A stretch of DNA of 64,000 nt from Opitutaceae bacterium EW11 (GTDB lineage: Bacteria; Verrucomicrobiota; Verrucomicrobiia; Opitutales; Opitutaceae), in contig QAYY01000020.1 in the NCBI GenBank assembly GCA_003054665.1, positions 1 through 64,000 on the forward strand. The letters run 5' to 3'. Below are positions 38,129-45,620 of the stretch, piece after piece. Made by a program: the position numbers and the translations under genes. Below the pieces are notes generated by a model that made no database searches, was not told the origin of the DNA, and saw nothing but the letters and a program-made list of their open reading frames with translations. The stretch's first letter is position 1; every line of letters starts with the position of its first letter.

Positions 38129-38824
38129 GTGCCGGCGCCCGCTCTCCCCGTCCGCTTCTTCTCCGTCTTCAAGCGCCTACTCTTGCTGTGCGCGATCCTC
38201 GGCGCATTCGCCTCTTCGCAGGCGGCTTCCGGCCCTGAAATCTCGATCGACAAACGGCCGGCCCGCCTGGAGCGGAAGACGTTTCCCATCGGGCAACCGC
38301 CCTCCCATCCATCGTTCAACCCGAAGGAAGAGGCCGCGTTCTGCGACTCCCGGTTTGGCTGCGTGTGCGACGTCGGAGCGGAGGGCCGGCGTTTCTCCAC
38401 CAGCGAAGAACCTGCCAAGATCAGCCGCGTGAACCTCACGCTCACCTTGGACATCGCCGTGTGGACGCCGAAGAACGGCCCGAGGATGTACGTGGATCAC
38501 GAGGAGCATCACCGCGCGATTTCCGAGCATTACTACCAGGATGCGGAAGGCATCGCCCGCCGCGCGATCGACCGGGAGCTGCGAGTCCTTGCCCCGCTTC
38601 CGCCGACCTCGCAGCGCGCGGCGCTGAACCGCGAGTTGCGCGCCCTGCAGAGGCGGGTGATGGACGCCTACCTCGTCGAGACGCATGGCCGAGCCTCGTA
38701 CGCCCAGGATCGCTTCGACGACATCACGAAGCACGGCCGGGCCCCGGTCTCGAACGCCTCCGCATTGGCCCGGGCCATCGCCGACGAAGAAGCGCACTGG
38801 GCGGCGACGGCAGCCAAACGGTAG
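38129..38824 (+). CDS. Exported protein with HEXXH zinc-protease-like motif (DUF922-like)
   Basis: About 231 residues from a GTG at 38129 (another in-frame GTG at 38114). The reading frame is open back to 37745 but that part overlaps the HAD gene. A signal peptide (KRLLLLCAILGAFASSQA) is followed by a domain with YVDHEEHHRAISEHYY, where HEEHH fits HEXXH, preceded by the beta segment VNLTLTLDIAVW. This resembles DUF922 secreted zinc-dependent proteins. Two Cys (CDSRFGCVC region) may form a disulfide. Activity is not established and the family match is from memory of its pattern. Confidence 0.6.
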   Translation: MPAPALPVRFFSVFKRLLLLCAILGAFASSQAASGPEISIDKRPARLERKTFPIGQPPSHPSFNPKEEAAFCDSRFGCVCDVGAEGRRFSTSEEPAKISRVNLTLTLDIAVWTPKNGPRMYVDHEEHHRAISEHYYQDAEGIARRAIDRELRVLAPLPPTSQRAALNRELRALQRRVMDAYLVETHGRASYAQDRFDDITKHGRAPVSNASALARAIADEEAHWAATAAKR

Positions 38825-38881
38825 CCGCAGGCGGGCAAACGCCCGCGGCACCCGAGCCGACACACGTCGCGAGAGGCGGCG

Positions 38882-39622
38882 CTACGTTAGCCGCACGCCG
38901 CCGTCGACGGTGATGTCGGTTCCGACGACAAAGCTCGACGCGCTCGAGAGGAGAAACCCTGCAAGTTTCGCCACCTCTTCCGCCTCGCCGAACCGCTTGA
39001 GGAGCGACTGCGACGCCATCCGCTCCTCGAACGAACTCCGCGCTTCCGTGGGCAGCCCGAGCTTGTCGAAGATCGGCGTCCGAATCGGGCCGGGGCTGAG
39101 CGTATTCACGCGGATACCACGCGGCGCGAGCTCGAGGGCGAGCGTCTTCCCGAGCGACACGATCGCCGCCTTCGTCGCGGAGTAGACGCTCGAGCCCGCC
39201 AGAGCCAATTCCGCCGCCACCGAGGCGTTGAAGACCACGGAACTCGGGTTGGCGAGCAGCGGCAGCAACGACTGAAGCTGGAAGAATGGCCCCTGTACGT
39301 TGACGCCAAACAGCTCGGCGAAGTCCTGTTCCGACACGTTCTCGAAGGGTGAAAACCGAGCGACACCCGCGTTGAAGAAAACGCCGTCCAGTTGGCTGGC
39401 GTGAGGACGAACCAAGTCACCGAGCGCGAGAGCGTCGGAGACGGCGGCTGAGTCGGAGCGAAGCACGACAGCCTCGGGCCCGAGGGTCTTCCGGGCAGCG
39501 TCCAGCGTCTTCTCGTTCCGGCCGGTGACAATGACCCGCGCGCCTTCGGCTTGCAGGTGTTGAGCGGTCGCCAAACCGATGCCGGTCGTGCCGCCTGTAA
39601 TCAGGATTGTGGTGTGTTTCAT
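38882..39622 (-). CDS. Short-chain dehydrogenase/reductase under TetR control
   Basis: 246 residues, a classical SDR. The Rossmann glycine motif is ITGGTTGIG, the NAG-equivalent is NAGVARF, the catalytic pair is in YSATK (Tyr, Lys) preceded by a Ser in NASVAAELALAGSS, and the C-terminus has DITVDGGVRLT. It would oxidise or reduce an alcohol/carbonyl with NAD(P). A palindrome shared with the adjacent TetR gene lies 18-36 bases upstream of its ATG, pointing to repression by that regulator. Such TetR/SDR pairs often respond to reactive aldehydes or quinones. Confidence 0.92.
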   Translation of the reverse strand: MKHTTILITGGTTGIGLATAQHLQAEGARVIVTGRNEKTLDAARKTLGPEAVVLRSDSAAVSDALALGDLVRPHASQLDGVFFNAGVARFSPFENVSEQDFAELFGVNVQGPFFQLQSLLPLLANPSSVVFNASVAAELALAGSSVYSATKAAIVSLGKTLALELAPRGIRVNTLSPGPIRTPIFDKLGLPTEARSSFEERMASQSLLKRFGEAEEVAKLAGFLLSSASSFVVGTDITVDGGVRLT

Positions 39623-39639
39623 GAGGAAAAGCGCCGTTT

Positions 39640-39658
39640 CCGGAACGTTCGTTCCAGA
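39640..39658. promoter_or_regulatory. TetR operator upstream of the SDR gene
   Basis: CCGGAACGTTCGTTCCAGA contains the perfect inverted repeat GGAAC-GTTC-GTTCC. A 19-base element identical at 16 positions occurs 12-30 bases upstream of the tetR start (40264-40282). Two copies in front of exactly these two genes make an operator very likely. Confidence 0.72.
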
Positions 39659-39673
39659 ATAACCAAAAGAATC

Positions 39674-40252
39674 TCAGTCGAGCGTGCGCAAAGCCAAGCG
39701 GACGGTGTCGCGCAGCCCCTCGCGGTCGCCGAGCCCTCGCGCCGCCACGCCGACGGCGAGAAGGATGTGAAAAAGGTACCGGGCGAGCGCGACGGGATCC
39801 TTTTCCGCCGCGAGATCGCCTTCGCGTTGAGCCTGCGCGAGCCGTTGTGCGAGCAAGCCCTCGATTTCCCGCGCGTTGGCCAGAGCTTCGGCCTGGGTGT
39901 CGCCATCGTGCGGCGCCTGCTCGATCATCGAGTTGATCATCAGGCAGCCGAGGCTGCCCTGGGAGCAGATGTAGGAGAGATGGGAATCGAACAGCTCCTG
40001 GAGCACCGGCCGCACGGGGCCGGGCGTGGCCAGCACCTGGCGGAAGTGGCCGATGGCCTTCTGGCGGTATCGGCGGAGCGCGGCGTGAAAAAACGCGTGT
40101 TTGTCGCCAAACGTATCATACAGGCTCTGCCGGCTGACGCCCAACTCGGACGTGAGCTCGCCGAAGGAAGTCGCGTTGAATCCGCGCTTGCGAAACAGGC
40201 AGATTGCCCGGTCGAGCACCTCGTTTTCATCGAATTCCTTCGTCCTAGCCAT
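39674..40252 (-). CDS. TetR-family transcriptional repressor
   Basis: 192 residues from the ATG at 40252; in-frame sequence further upstream lacks family features and would include the operator. The N-terminal HTH (about 5-55) contains VLDRAICLFRKRGFNATSF and LGVSRQSLYDTFGDKHAFF. The C-terminal part (~75-190) is the ligand and dimer domain, with a Cys in LGCLMINS typical of the TetR_C_16-like group. It lies 51 bases upstream of the SDR gene and both share a palindromic motif, implying autoregulation. Confidence 0.93.
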   Translation of the reverse strand: MARTKEFDENEVLDRAICLFRKRGFNATSFGELTSELGVSRQSLYDTFGDKHAFFHAALRRYRQKAIGHFRQVLATPGPVRPVLQELFDSHLSYICSQGSLGCLMINSMIEQAPHDGDTQAEALANAREIEGLLAQRLAQAQREGDLAAEKDPVALARYLFHILLAVGVAARGLGDREGLRDTVRLALRTLD

Positions 40253-40263
40253 GGCGATGGCTA

Positions 40264-40282
40264 CCAGAACGCTCATTCCAGA
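40264..40282. promoter_or_regulatory. TetR operator upstream of tetR (autoregulation)
   Basis: CCAGAACGCTCATTCCAGA matches the element before the SDR gene at 16 of 19 positions; the outer GAAC and TTCC arms are the conserved part. It ends 12 bases before the tetR ATG. Confidence 0.7.
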
Positions 40283-40413
40283 AAACGCAAGCTTCCGGGA
40301 AGAATGAGCCGTTTGAGCACCCCGTCGCGATTCCATGGGCACAGGGAGACTCTGGAAAAAAAGACTTGCCCGACCCCTGGGGCAACCTACCGTACGCCCC
40401 TTTTCCGAGGTTA

Positions 40414-40491
40414 GTCCCCATCGTCTAGCCCGGCCTAGGACACCACCCTTTCACGGTGAGAACCGGGGTTCGAATCCCCGTGGGGACGCCA
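40414..40491 (+). tRNA. tRNA-Glu (anticodon TTC)
   Basis: The acceptor stem GTCCCCA pairs with TGGGGAC, the T-arm is CGGGG-TTCGAAT-CCCCG, and the anticodon stem CACC/GGTG encloses the loop CTTTCAC, giving anticodon TTC. The discriminator G and an encoded CCA end the gene. The 3' end of this gene is repeated twice further downstream. Confidence 0.95.
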
Positions 40492-40834
40492 TCGAAGCGA
40501 ATGACGCCAACTGAGTTTGGCGTTTTTTTGTGCTCTCTCGTCGCGGGATGAGAACCCCGGAGGGGCTCGACGACTGAGCGAAGCGAAGGAGATGGGGCGC
40601 ACTTCAAGTGCGATCCCGCGCAGCGGGACGAGGGCAAAGCCCGAAGCCAATCCCCGTGGGGACGCCAATTTTCGCAAAGAGCGCCAACTAAGTTTGGCGC
40701 TCTTTGCGTATCAACCGGCGAGGGGATTTGAAACCCGGAGGGGTTCGACGGAGCGAGCAAAGCGAGCGGAGAAGGGGCGCGCGAAGCGCGAGTGCGTAGC
40801 GCCTGCCGCAGGCAGCCAATCCCCCTGGGGACGC
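40473..40834 (+). repeat. Tandem array carrying the tRNA-Glu 3' end
   Basis: The tRNA 3' end AATCCCCGTGGGGACGCCA occurs at 40473-40491, again identically at 40649-40667, and with one substitution (losing the last bases) at 40818-40834. The units are about 176 and 169 bases long. Each starts with the tRNA tail, then a GCCAACT-AGTTTGGC hairpin, then a GC-rich spacer that also aligns between units (CCCGGAGGGG-TCGAC and GAGCGA motifs). Only the first copy is a complete tRNA. The array lies between tRNA-Glu and hipA. It could be a relic of repeated site-specific integration or a tandem duplication. Confidence 0.75.
40505..40529 (+). terminator. Rho-independent terminator of tRNA-Glu
   Basis: CGCCAA (40505-40510) pairs with TTGGCG (40517-40522) across a six-base loop and is followed by seven T residues. 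It lies 14 bases past the encoded CCA. Confidence 0.85.
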
Positions 40835-40887
40835 GGCGGAAACTTGGAATGTCATCTCGGTAATGCCCAATCACGTGTCGTTCGGCG

Positions 40888-42201
40888 CTACTTCTTGAGC
40901 AGATCAACGCTGCGTCGAACGCCTTCGAAAATGCGATCGGCGACACGTGCCGGAAAACCCCGGGGGACTTCGGCCTCAGCAGCGGCCAATGCTGCGGGTG
41001 CTTTATCGATCAGTTCGGAAAGTATGGACTGCGCATCACCGATACCGGCGAGCTTTGCCACCGAATCCCAGTGCCGCGCCGTTATCTCCCTGAGTCTCCA
41101 GTGCGGGTTTTTGCCGCGGACCGCCATCGCAAGCTTCACCTTCCGTTCATCGAGTTGGTTCGGGCCGCGGCCGATAATCGGCCACGCTGACAACACGTCG
41201 TAGAACGGAGTCAGCCGGTAAGTGCCGCCGCGCTCGTGGAACAAAGAGAAGTTTTTCGCATGGCCGTCCGTTGCCGCTAGCATCCAGAAGACGATCTGCG
41301 CCCGGACAAACGCCGTTTTATCCCGGATGGTCTGTGAGCTGTTATCCAGCACGCGGAAAATCTCACGCATCCCTGGACCACCGTCGGACTCGTATTTCAG
41401 CGACGAAGGCAAGCCGAGTGCCTGGCAGAAATCTTCCTGCGGCAGTCGAGCGATCCAGCCGTCGGGTTGGAGTGCACGGTCAAACCGAGTAACAACGAGG
41501 ACCTTTCGAGCGCCGAACTGCGCCATTTCACAGTGCGCGACATCGAGGCCGAAAGCCCGTAGCAGTCGCAAACTCAACCACTCGTTTTCGATCGAGTCTT
41601 TCATATCGGCTCGGAGATTGCCGATCAGACCGAGAGGGAGCTTCAGGATGTGCGTCGTCGGTGTCGCTCCACGTGGAGCGCACCAGCGCCCACGATGAAA
41701 GAGCAACGCGGTCTTCTCTTGAGCGCCTGCGATTGAAAGGCGGAATTCTTCGTCCTCCTTTTGCCCGAGCACGCGGGTGCCAGAAATCGCCGCGTTAATG
41801 GCGTGCTCGACGGCCTCGTCAGTCAGGGGGTCTGCATCAATCTCATGAACTCGCTCTGGCGTCTCGTCCCCAGGTAGTAGTTGCACCGCACCCACGCAAT
41901 CTCTGCCAATCGCTGCTAGTAGGTCGAACGCGTCGGTTGATTCGGTTGAGAACCGTGAATGAATTCGACGGCGAATCGCATCACTATCCGGCAAAAGATT
42001 GTCGAAAAAGTTGGCGACGACGTCACCACGGTGCGGGACGTTACCCGGAACGAAGGGTATCGAGAGTGACAGCACCCGTGCGGCCGGGTCAGCCACCCAA
42101 GCAGCGTCATACTGGAAACTGTCGCCTCCGCGTTTGCTCTGATTCCACGTCCCGACCCGGATGCCATTCATCCATACAGCGAGTTCGCTTGGCGTAGCCA
42201 T
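40888..42201 (-). CDS. hipA: HipA-type serine/threonine kinase toxin
   Basis: 437 residues from the ATG at 42201, four bases after the hipB stop; a longer reading overlaps hipB. Residues match E. coli HipA: SIAGAQEKTALL contains Ser156, the autophosphorylated serine (Ser150 in E. coli), THILKLP the ATP-contacting Lys187, TDGHAKNFSLF the catalytic Asp312 and Asn, and TPFYDVLSAWP the Mg-binding Asp335. HipA phosphorylates glutamyl-tRNA synthetase, halting translation and producing persisters; target identity here is assumed from the family. The active site is complete. The module sits beside tRNA-Glu. Confidence 0.92.
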   Translation of the reverse strand: MATPSELAVWMNGIRVGTWNQSKRGGDSFQYDAAWVADPAARVLSLSIPFVPGNVPHRGDVVANFFDNLLPDSDAIRRRIHSRFSTESTDAFDLLAAIGRDCVGAVQLLPGDETPERVHEIDADPLTDEAVEHAINAAISGTRVLGQKEDEEFRLSIAGAQEKTALLFHRGRWCAPRGATPTTHILKLPLGLIGNLRADMKDSIENEWLSLRLLRAFGLDVAHCEMAQFGARKVLVVTRFDRALQPDGWIARLPQEDFCQALGLPSSLKYESDGGPGMREIFRVLDNSSQTIRDKTAFVRAQIVFWMLAATDGHAKNFSLFHERGGTYRLTPFYDVLSAWPIIGRGPNQLDERKVKLAMAVRGKNPHWRLREITARHWDSVAKLAGIGDAQSILSELIDKAPAALAAAEAEVPRGFPARVADRIFEGVRRSVDLLKK

Positions 42202-42205
42202 GACG

Positions 42206-42514
42206 TTACCAGCTGGGTTGTTTCTTGGAATTGCGTGTTGCTTTCGATGCACCCGACGGCGTCGGCGCTGTTTTTGCCTGAATCACGTTTGCAGCTAAGT
42301 CCTGGACGGCAACGCGACCACCGAGGGCGGAGATCAGCCGGACGACCTGATTCCAACTGGTGACCCCGGGATCGGCCTCGATTTTGGCAATCCGCTTTTG
42401 GTTCACACCCAGCGAGCGTCCAAGATCCGCCTGACTCAACCCGCGAGACTTTCGAAGGGCTCTAATCACCGCTCGGAGCTGTGCGACGGTATCCACATTG
42501 TAGGTCATTGGCAA
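42206..42514 (-). CDS. hipB: HipB-type antitoxin, XRE-family repressor
   Basis: 102 residues. The Cro/CI-type HTH (about 12-70) contains LRKSRGLSQADLGRSLGVNQ and RIAKIE. The C-terminal 30 residues are basic and unstructured-looking, as in HipB where the tail contacts HipA. It is upstream of and translationally close to hipA. Two copies of TACTA-N8-TAGTA lie within 50 bases upstream of its start, in the style of the E. coli HipB operators TATCC-N8-GGATA. Confidence 0.9.
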   Translation of the reverse strand: MPMTYNVDTVAQLRAVIRALRKSRGLSQADLGRSLGVNQKRIAKIEADPGVTSWNQVVRLISALGGRVAVQDLAANVIQAKTAPTPSGASKATRNSKKQPSW

Positions 42515-42517
42515 CCG

Positions 42518-42563
42518 TTACTATCGCAGAGTAGTAATGTCAAACTACTAGTTTTAAGTAGTA
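42518..42563. promoter_or_regulatory. Twin hipBA operators
   Basis: TACTA-N8-TAGTA occurs at 42519-42536 and again at 42546-42563, centre-to-centre spacing 27 bases. The first extends to TTACTA/TAGTAA. The spacing and N8 gap match known HipB operators although the bases differ. Repression of hipBA by HipB and HipAB is inferred. Confidence 0.7.
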
Positions 42564-43108
42564 AACAGCAATCACCACTCGTAGATGGTAATTTCCCTCA
42601 AAATCCGGAGCTTCTCGTGGACGAACACACCCCATTCCGATGCGAACTGGAGGGCCTGTTAAGGTCTATAATTCCAGGGCCTTAGTAATCTAGTCTTCCT
42701 GCTAATCGAGTCCTCCCCGACGAAGTCGGCACGCTATAGCCCTCGGGGGATGCTTGGGACATCTGCCCTCCCACGCGTCCGGCGTTTGGGCAACACGCCC
42801 TTGAGTCTTGTCCCTTTGGGCGCAGCCTCAACTTCCGTCGCAGTCCGTCATGTCTCTTCTCCGCCTCCATCTAGTCAAGAGTCACGCATCGACCCCTTTG
42901 GTCCTTCGCGCGAGGGCGAGGAGTTCTTCGCCATCATGCCGCAGAAGCAGGCGGAAATCATTCCGCTGCCGGATCAGGGAGTGGATGAGCGGCTCGCCGT
43001 CTAGCGGCCGGTCGAGTTGCTAGCGACGAAGCAGCCTTTGTTCTGCCTGAACTTAATGAGGGGCTTGTCCAAAAATGAAGCCTTCGTTCGTTGCTTTCCT
43101 CACAAGCC
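42564..43108. other. Intergenic region with repeat, no supportable gene
   Basis: About 545 bases without a convincing gene. Positions 42771-42805 are a 35-base element identical to 28-62. An open frame ending at 43004 has an unremarkable C-terminal sequence (IMPQKQAEIIPLPDQG) that could be a gene remnant, but nothing supports it as an intact gene. Confidence 0.5.
42771..42805. repeat. Second copy of the 35-bp intergenic repeat
   Basis: Identical over 35 bases to positions 28-62. It lies in the gap between hipB and the atypical SDR. The flanking sequence (TTGTCCCTTTGGGCGCAGC) is only loosely similar to the GTGTCCCC flank of the first copy. It can form the same short hairpin. Confidence 0.7.
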
Positions 43109-43834
43109 ATGTCGCTACAGAACCAGAAAGTCATCATCGTGGGTGGTAGCTCAGGAATCGGTTTCGGAGTTGCCGCCGAGCTGTTGTCGCGCGGTGCCGA
43201 GGTCGTGCTCGTTGGCCGCTCGGCAGAAAAACTGAAACGGGCGCAAGAGCGCCTTGGCTCCGAGTCTCGGGTCCGAGTAGCCGCCACTGACGCGCGCCAA
43301 GAAGACCAGGTTGTCCAGTTGTTTGCCACCATTGGGACGTTCGATCACTTAGTCACAACCAGCGGAATCCTGCCGTATAACGCGCCGATTGGTGCCGTAG
43401 ACGCAACGAAGGCACGCGAATTGATCGATACAATAATGATGATTCCGCTCTTACTAACGAAGCACTCACAGGGAAGGCTGCGGACCGGAGGGTCGATCAC
43501 GTTTACTTCCGGAATATCAAAGGATCGCCCAGGTCCCGGTGGGGCGGTGGTTGCGGCAGCCGCTGGCTCGCTTAGCTACTTGGCGCGTGCACTCGCCCTT
43601 GAACTGGGTCCAACTCGGGTGAACGTTGTTTCGCCCGGCTGGGTAGACACGCCAATGTGGGATGCAATTGTCGGTGAAGCGAAGAAAGGCATGTGGGAAC
43701 AGATGGGAAAACGTCTTCCCGCCGGCCGAATCGCGTCGCCGGCCGACGTGGCTAAGGCTTATGTATATTTGATCGAGAGTGAACTCACGACCGGGACGAC
43801 GCTCAGCATCGATGGCGGTCACGCTTTGATCTGA
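43109..43834 (+). CDS. Atypical SDR-fold protein lacking the YxxxK motif
   Basis: 241 residues from the ATG at 43109. The cofactor motif IIVGGSSGIGFG, the TTSGIL segment in place of NAG, and the C-terminal GTTLSIDGGHALI identify an SDR. Aligned on LALELG, the catalytic region reads VAAAAGSLSYLARA, so Tyr and Lys of YxxxK are replaced by Val and Ala. Related SDR-like proteins with VVAA at this site are known to me from database browsing, so this is a family trait and not damage. It probably binds NAD(P) without classical catalysis. A SnoaL-like gene follows after 28 bases. Confidence 0.85.
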   Translation: MSLQNQKVIIVGGSSGIGFGVAAELLSRGAEVVLVGRSAEKLKRAQERLGSESRVRVAATDARQEDQVVQLFATIGTFDHLVTTSGILPYNAPIGAVDATKARELIDTIMMIPLLLTKHSQGRLRTGGSITFTSGISKDRPGPGGAVVAAAAGSLSYLARALALELGPTRVNVVSPGWVDTPMWDAIVGEAKKGMWEQMGKRLPAGRIASPADVAKAYVYLIESELTTGTTLSIDGGHALI

Positions 43835-43862
43835 TCGGAGCGATCCAACCCGACTTCCAACC

Positions 43863-44234
43863 ATGACCACCAAAGAAATCGCTGACCGCCTCGTGGCCCT
43901 CTGTCGGCAAGGGCAATTTGAAACTGCTCAGCGCGAGCTTTTCGCCTCCGACGTAATCAACATCGAGCCTTACGGGACGGAAGCGTTCCCCAAGGAGACG
44001 CGCGGACTAAATTCACTCCTGGAAAAAGGCCGGAAGTTTACCGCGAGTATTGAGCAGGTCCATGCAATCGCCATTTCGGAGCCGCTTGTCGCGGGTGATG
44101 CTTTTGCCTGCACGATGAGCCTCGACCTTACGCTGAAAGGCCATGGGCGCGTGAAAAACGAGGAAGTGTGCGTTTATGAGGTGAAAGGCGGGAAAATCAT
44201 CTCTGAACGGTTTACCTCCCGATTCCCGGGTTAG
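43863..44234 (+). CDS. SnoaL-like / NTF2-fold protein
   Basis: 123 residues without signal peptide. The NTF2 pattern is clear: helices at the start (DRLVALCRQGQFETAQRELF), IEPYGTEAFP, then four strands ending in VYEVKGGKIISERFTSR. SnoaL-like proteins are small cyclases, isomerases or binding proteins; no catalytic residue can be named. It is cotranscribed with the atypical SDR and ends before a 10-bp inverted repeat. Confidence 0.82.
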   Translation: MTTKEIADRLVALCRQGQFETAQRELFASDVINIEPYGTEAFPKETRGLNSLLEKGRKFTASIEQVHAIAISEPLVAGDAFACTMSLDLTLKGHGRVKNEEVCVYEVKGGKIISERFTSRFPG

Positions 44235-44558
44235 CTGGGAGCGATGCTCCTCGCGCGCCCACCATCTCCATTGGCGATCAAGGCGAAATCACTTAATCAT
44301 TTCGCTCCCAGAGCAAGGGATCGAATGCCCGCTTGGCCGGTTGAGCGGTAAAGTCAGTTAAGCTCACTGAAGGGGGTATGGAAACGAAACCACCTGCGTC
44401 CAACCTCCTCAGCCTGTTCATCGATATTATCGGACTTCGCGCCTGCGGCATTTGTCCCCGCGAGGTGGGTCGAAGGGGACACGCCGGTCTGAACGCTGCG
44501 CAAGCAGCTGAATCCGTGAGATGATCTGCCGACAGGCCTCAGCGTTGAGGCAGATCGT
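44235..44558. other. Intergenic region with a long-loop inverted repeat
   Basis: CTGGGAGCGA (44235-44244) and TCGCTCCCAG (44302-44311) are perfect 10-base arms with a 57-base loop, immediately after the SnoaL-like stop. There is no T-tract. The rest of the stretch up to the hydrolase stop at 44559 shows nothing I can call. Confidence 0.5.
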
Positions 44559-45620
44559 TCATCCGGTCGCGAATTGATCGGCGGCGATGATCGCTTCGAC
44601 AAAGGCCTTGGGAGCCTCCTGCGGAGCGTTGTGGCCAATCCCACCTTGAAAGAGGCGGTGCTCGTATCGTCCGGAAAACTGCCGAGCGTACGCACTCGCG
44701 TCCGGATGAGGCGCTCCATTGGCGTCGCCTTCGATGGTGATGGTCGGAACACCGATGATCGGCGCGTGAGCCAGCCGATTTTCAAGTTCGTCGAAGCGGG
44801 ACTCTCCCTCGACCAGACCCAGCCGCCACCGATAGTTGTGGATTACGACAGCGACGTGATCCGGGTTGTCGAACGACGCCGCGCTGCGATCGAACGTGGC
44901 ATCGTCGAAGTCCCATTTCGGCGAGGCGAGCTGCCAGATGAGGCGACTGAAATCGCGGCGGTTCTCCGTGTAGCCGAGGCGTCCGCGTTCCGTGGCGAAG
45001 TAGTATTGATACCACCACAAAAGCTCGGCCTTCGGCGGCAGCGGCTTCTTGTTCGCTTTCTGGCTCCCGATCAAATACCCGCTCACCGAAACCAACGCGC
45101 GGCACCGCTCCGGCCAGAGCGCCGCCACGATACCCACCGTCCGCGCGCCCCAATCGAATCCGCCGAGAACGGCCTGCTTGATATTGAGCGCATCCATAAA
45201 CGCGACGAGGTCGACGGCCAGGGCCGCCTGCTGTCCGTTGCGGACAGTCGTGTCCGATAAAAACCGAGTCGATCCGTAGCCACGCAAATAGGGCACCAGC
45301 ACGCGGTACCCTTCCGCAGCAAGCAGGGGCGCCACGTCGATATAGCTGTAGATGTCGTACGGCCAGCCGTGCAGCAGGATCACAACGGGACCCTCTTTCG
45401 GACCGTCTTCAGCGTAACCGATATTGAGAACGCCGGCGTCGATCTGCTTGAGCGATCGGAATTGGGAAACGCGAGCCGATCCAGGCGTGCCTTTGACCGC
45501 AGTGTTCGCCTCGCGCGGCTGACCTTTCACGGAACGAACGACTCCCAGGTTGATGGCCGTAGCGCCGCACGCGGCGAGTTCCAGGAAGCGGCGACGGTTG
45601 ATGGAATGCGATGATGTCAT
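44559..45620 (-). CDS. Tat-exported alpha/beta hydrolase, epoxide hydrolase/dehalogenase type
   Basis: About 353 residues from the ATG at 45620; upstream ATGs at 45662 and 45695 are possible. A twin-arginine signal (NRRRFLELAACG) begins the protein. The alpha/beta fold has the oxyanion segment HGWPYDIYSY, the nucleophile elbow GGFDWGAR (Asp, as in epoxide hydrolases and haloalkane dehalogenases) and a catalytic His in GGIGHNAPQE. Residues ~200-270 form the helical cap. The substrate is unknown. Export through Tat suggests folded, possibly periplasmic, action on an external compound. Confidence 0.85.
   Translation of the reverse strand: MTSSHSINRRRFLELAACGATAINLGVVRSVKGQPREANTAVKGTPGSARVSQFRSLKQIDAGVLNIGYAEDGPKEGPVVILLHGWPYDIYSYIDVAPLLAAEGYRVLVPYLRGYGSTRFLSDTTVRNGQQAALAVDLVAFMDALNIKQAVLGGFDWGARTVGIVAALWPERCRALVSVSGYLIGSQKANKKPLPPKAELLWWYQYYFATERGRLGYTENRRDFSRLIWQLASPKWDFDDATFDRSAASFDNPDHVAVVIHNYRWRLGLVEGESRFDELENRLAHAPIIGVPTITIEGDANGAPHPDASAYARQFSGRYEHRLFQGGIGHNAPQEAPKAFVEAIIAADQFATG

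Noticed and set aside
40649-40667. Second tRNA-Glu gene
   Set aside because: Only the 3' end of the tRNA is present; the anticodon and D arms are missing.
40473-40834. CRISPR array
   Set aside because: Only three copies of a ~19-base unit at ~170-base spacing, derived from a tRNA 3' end, with similar rather than unique spacers and no cas genes.
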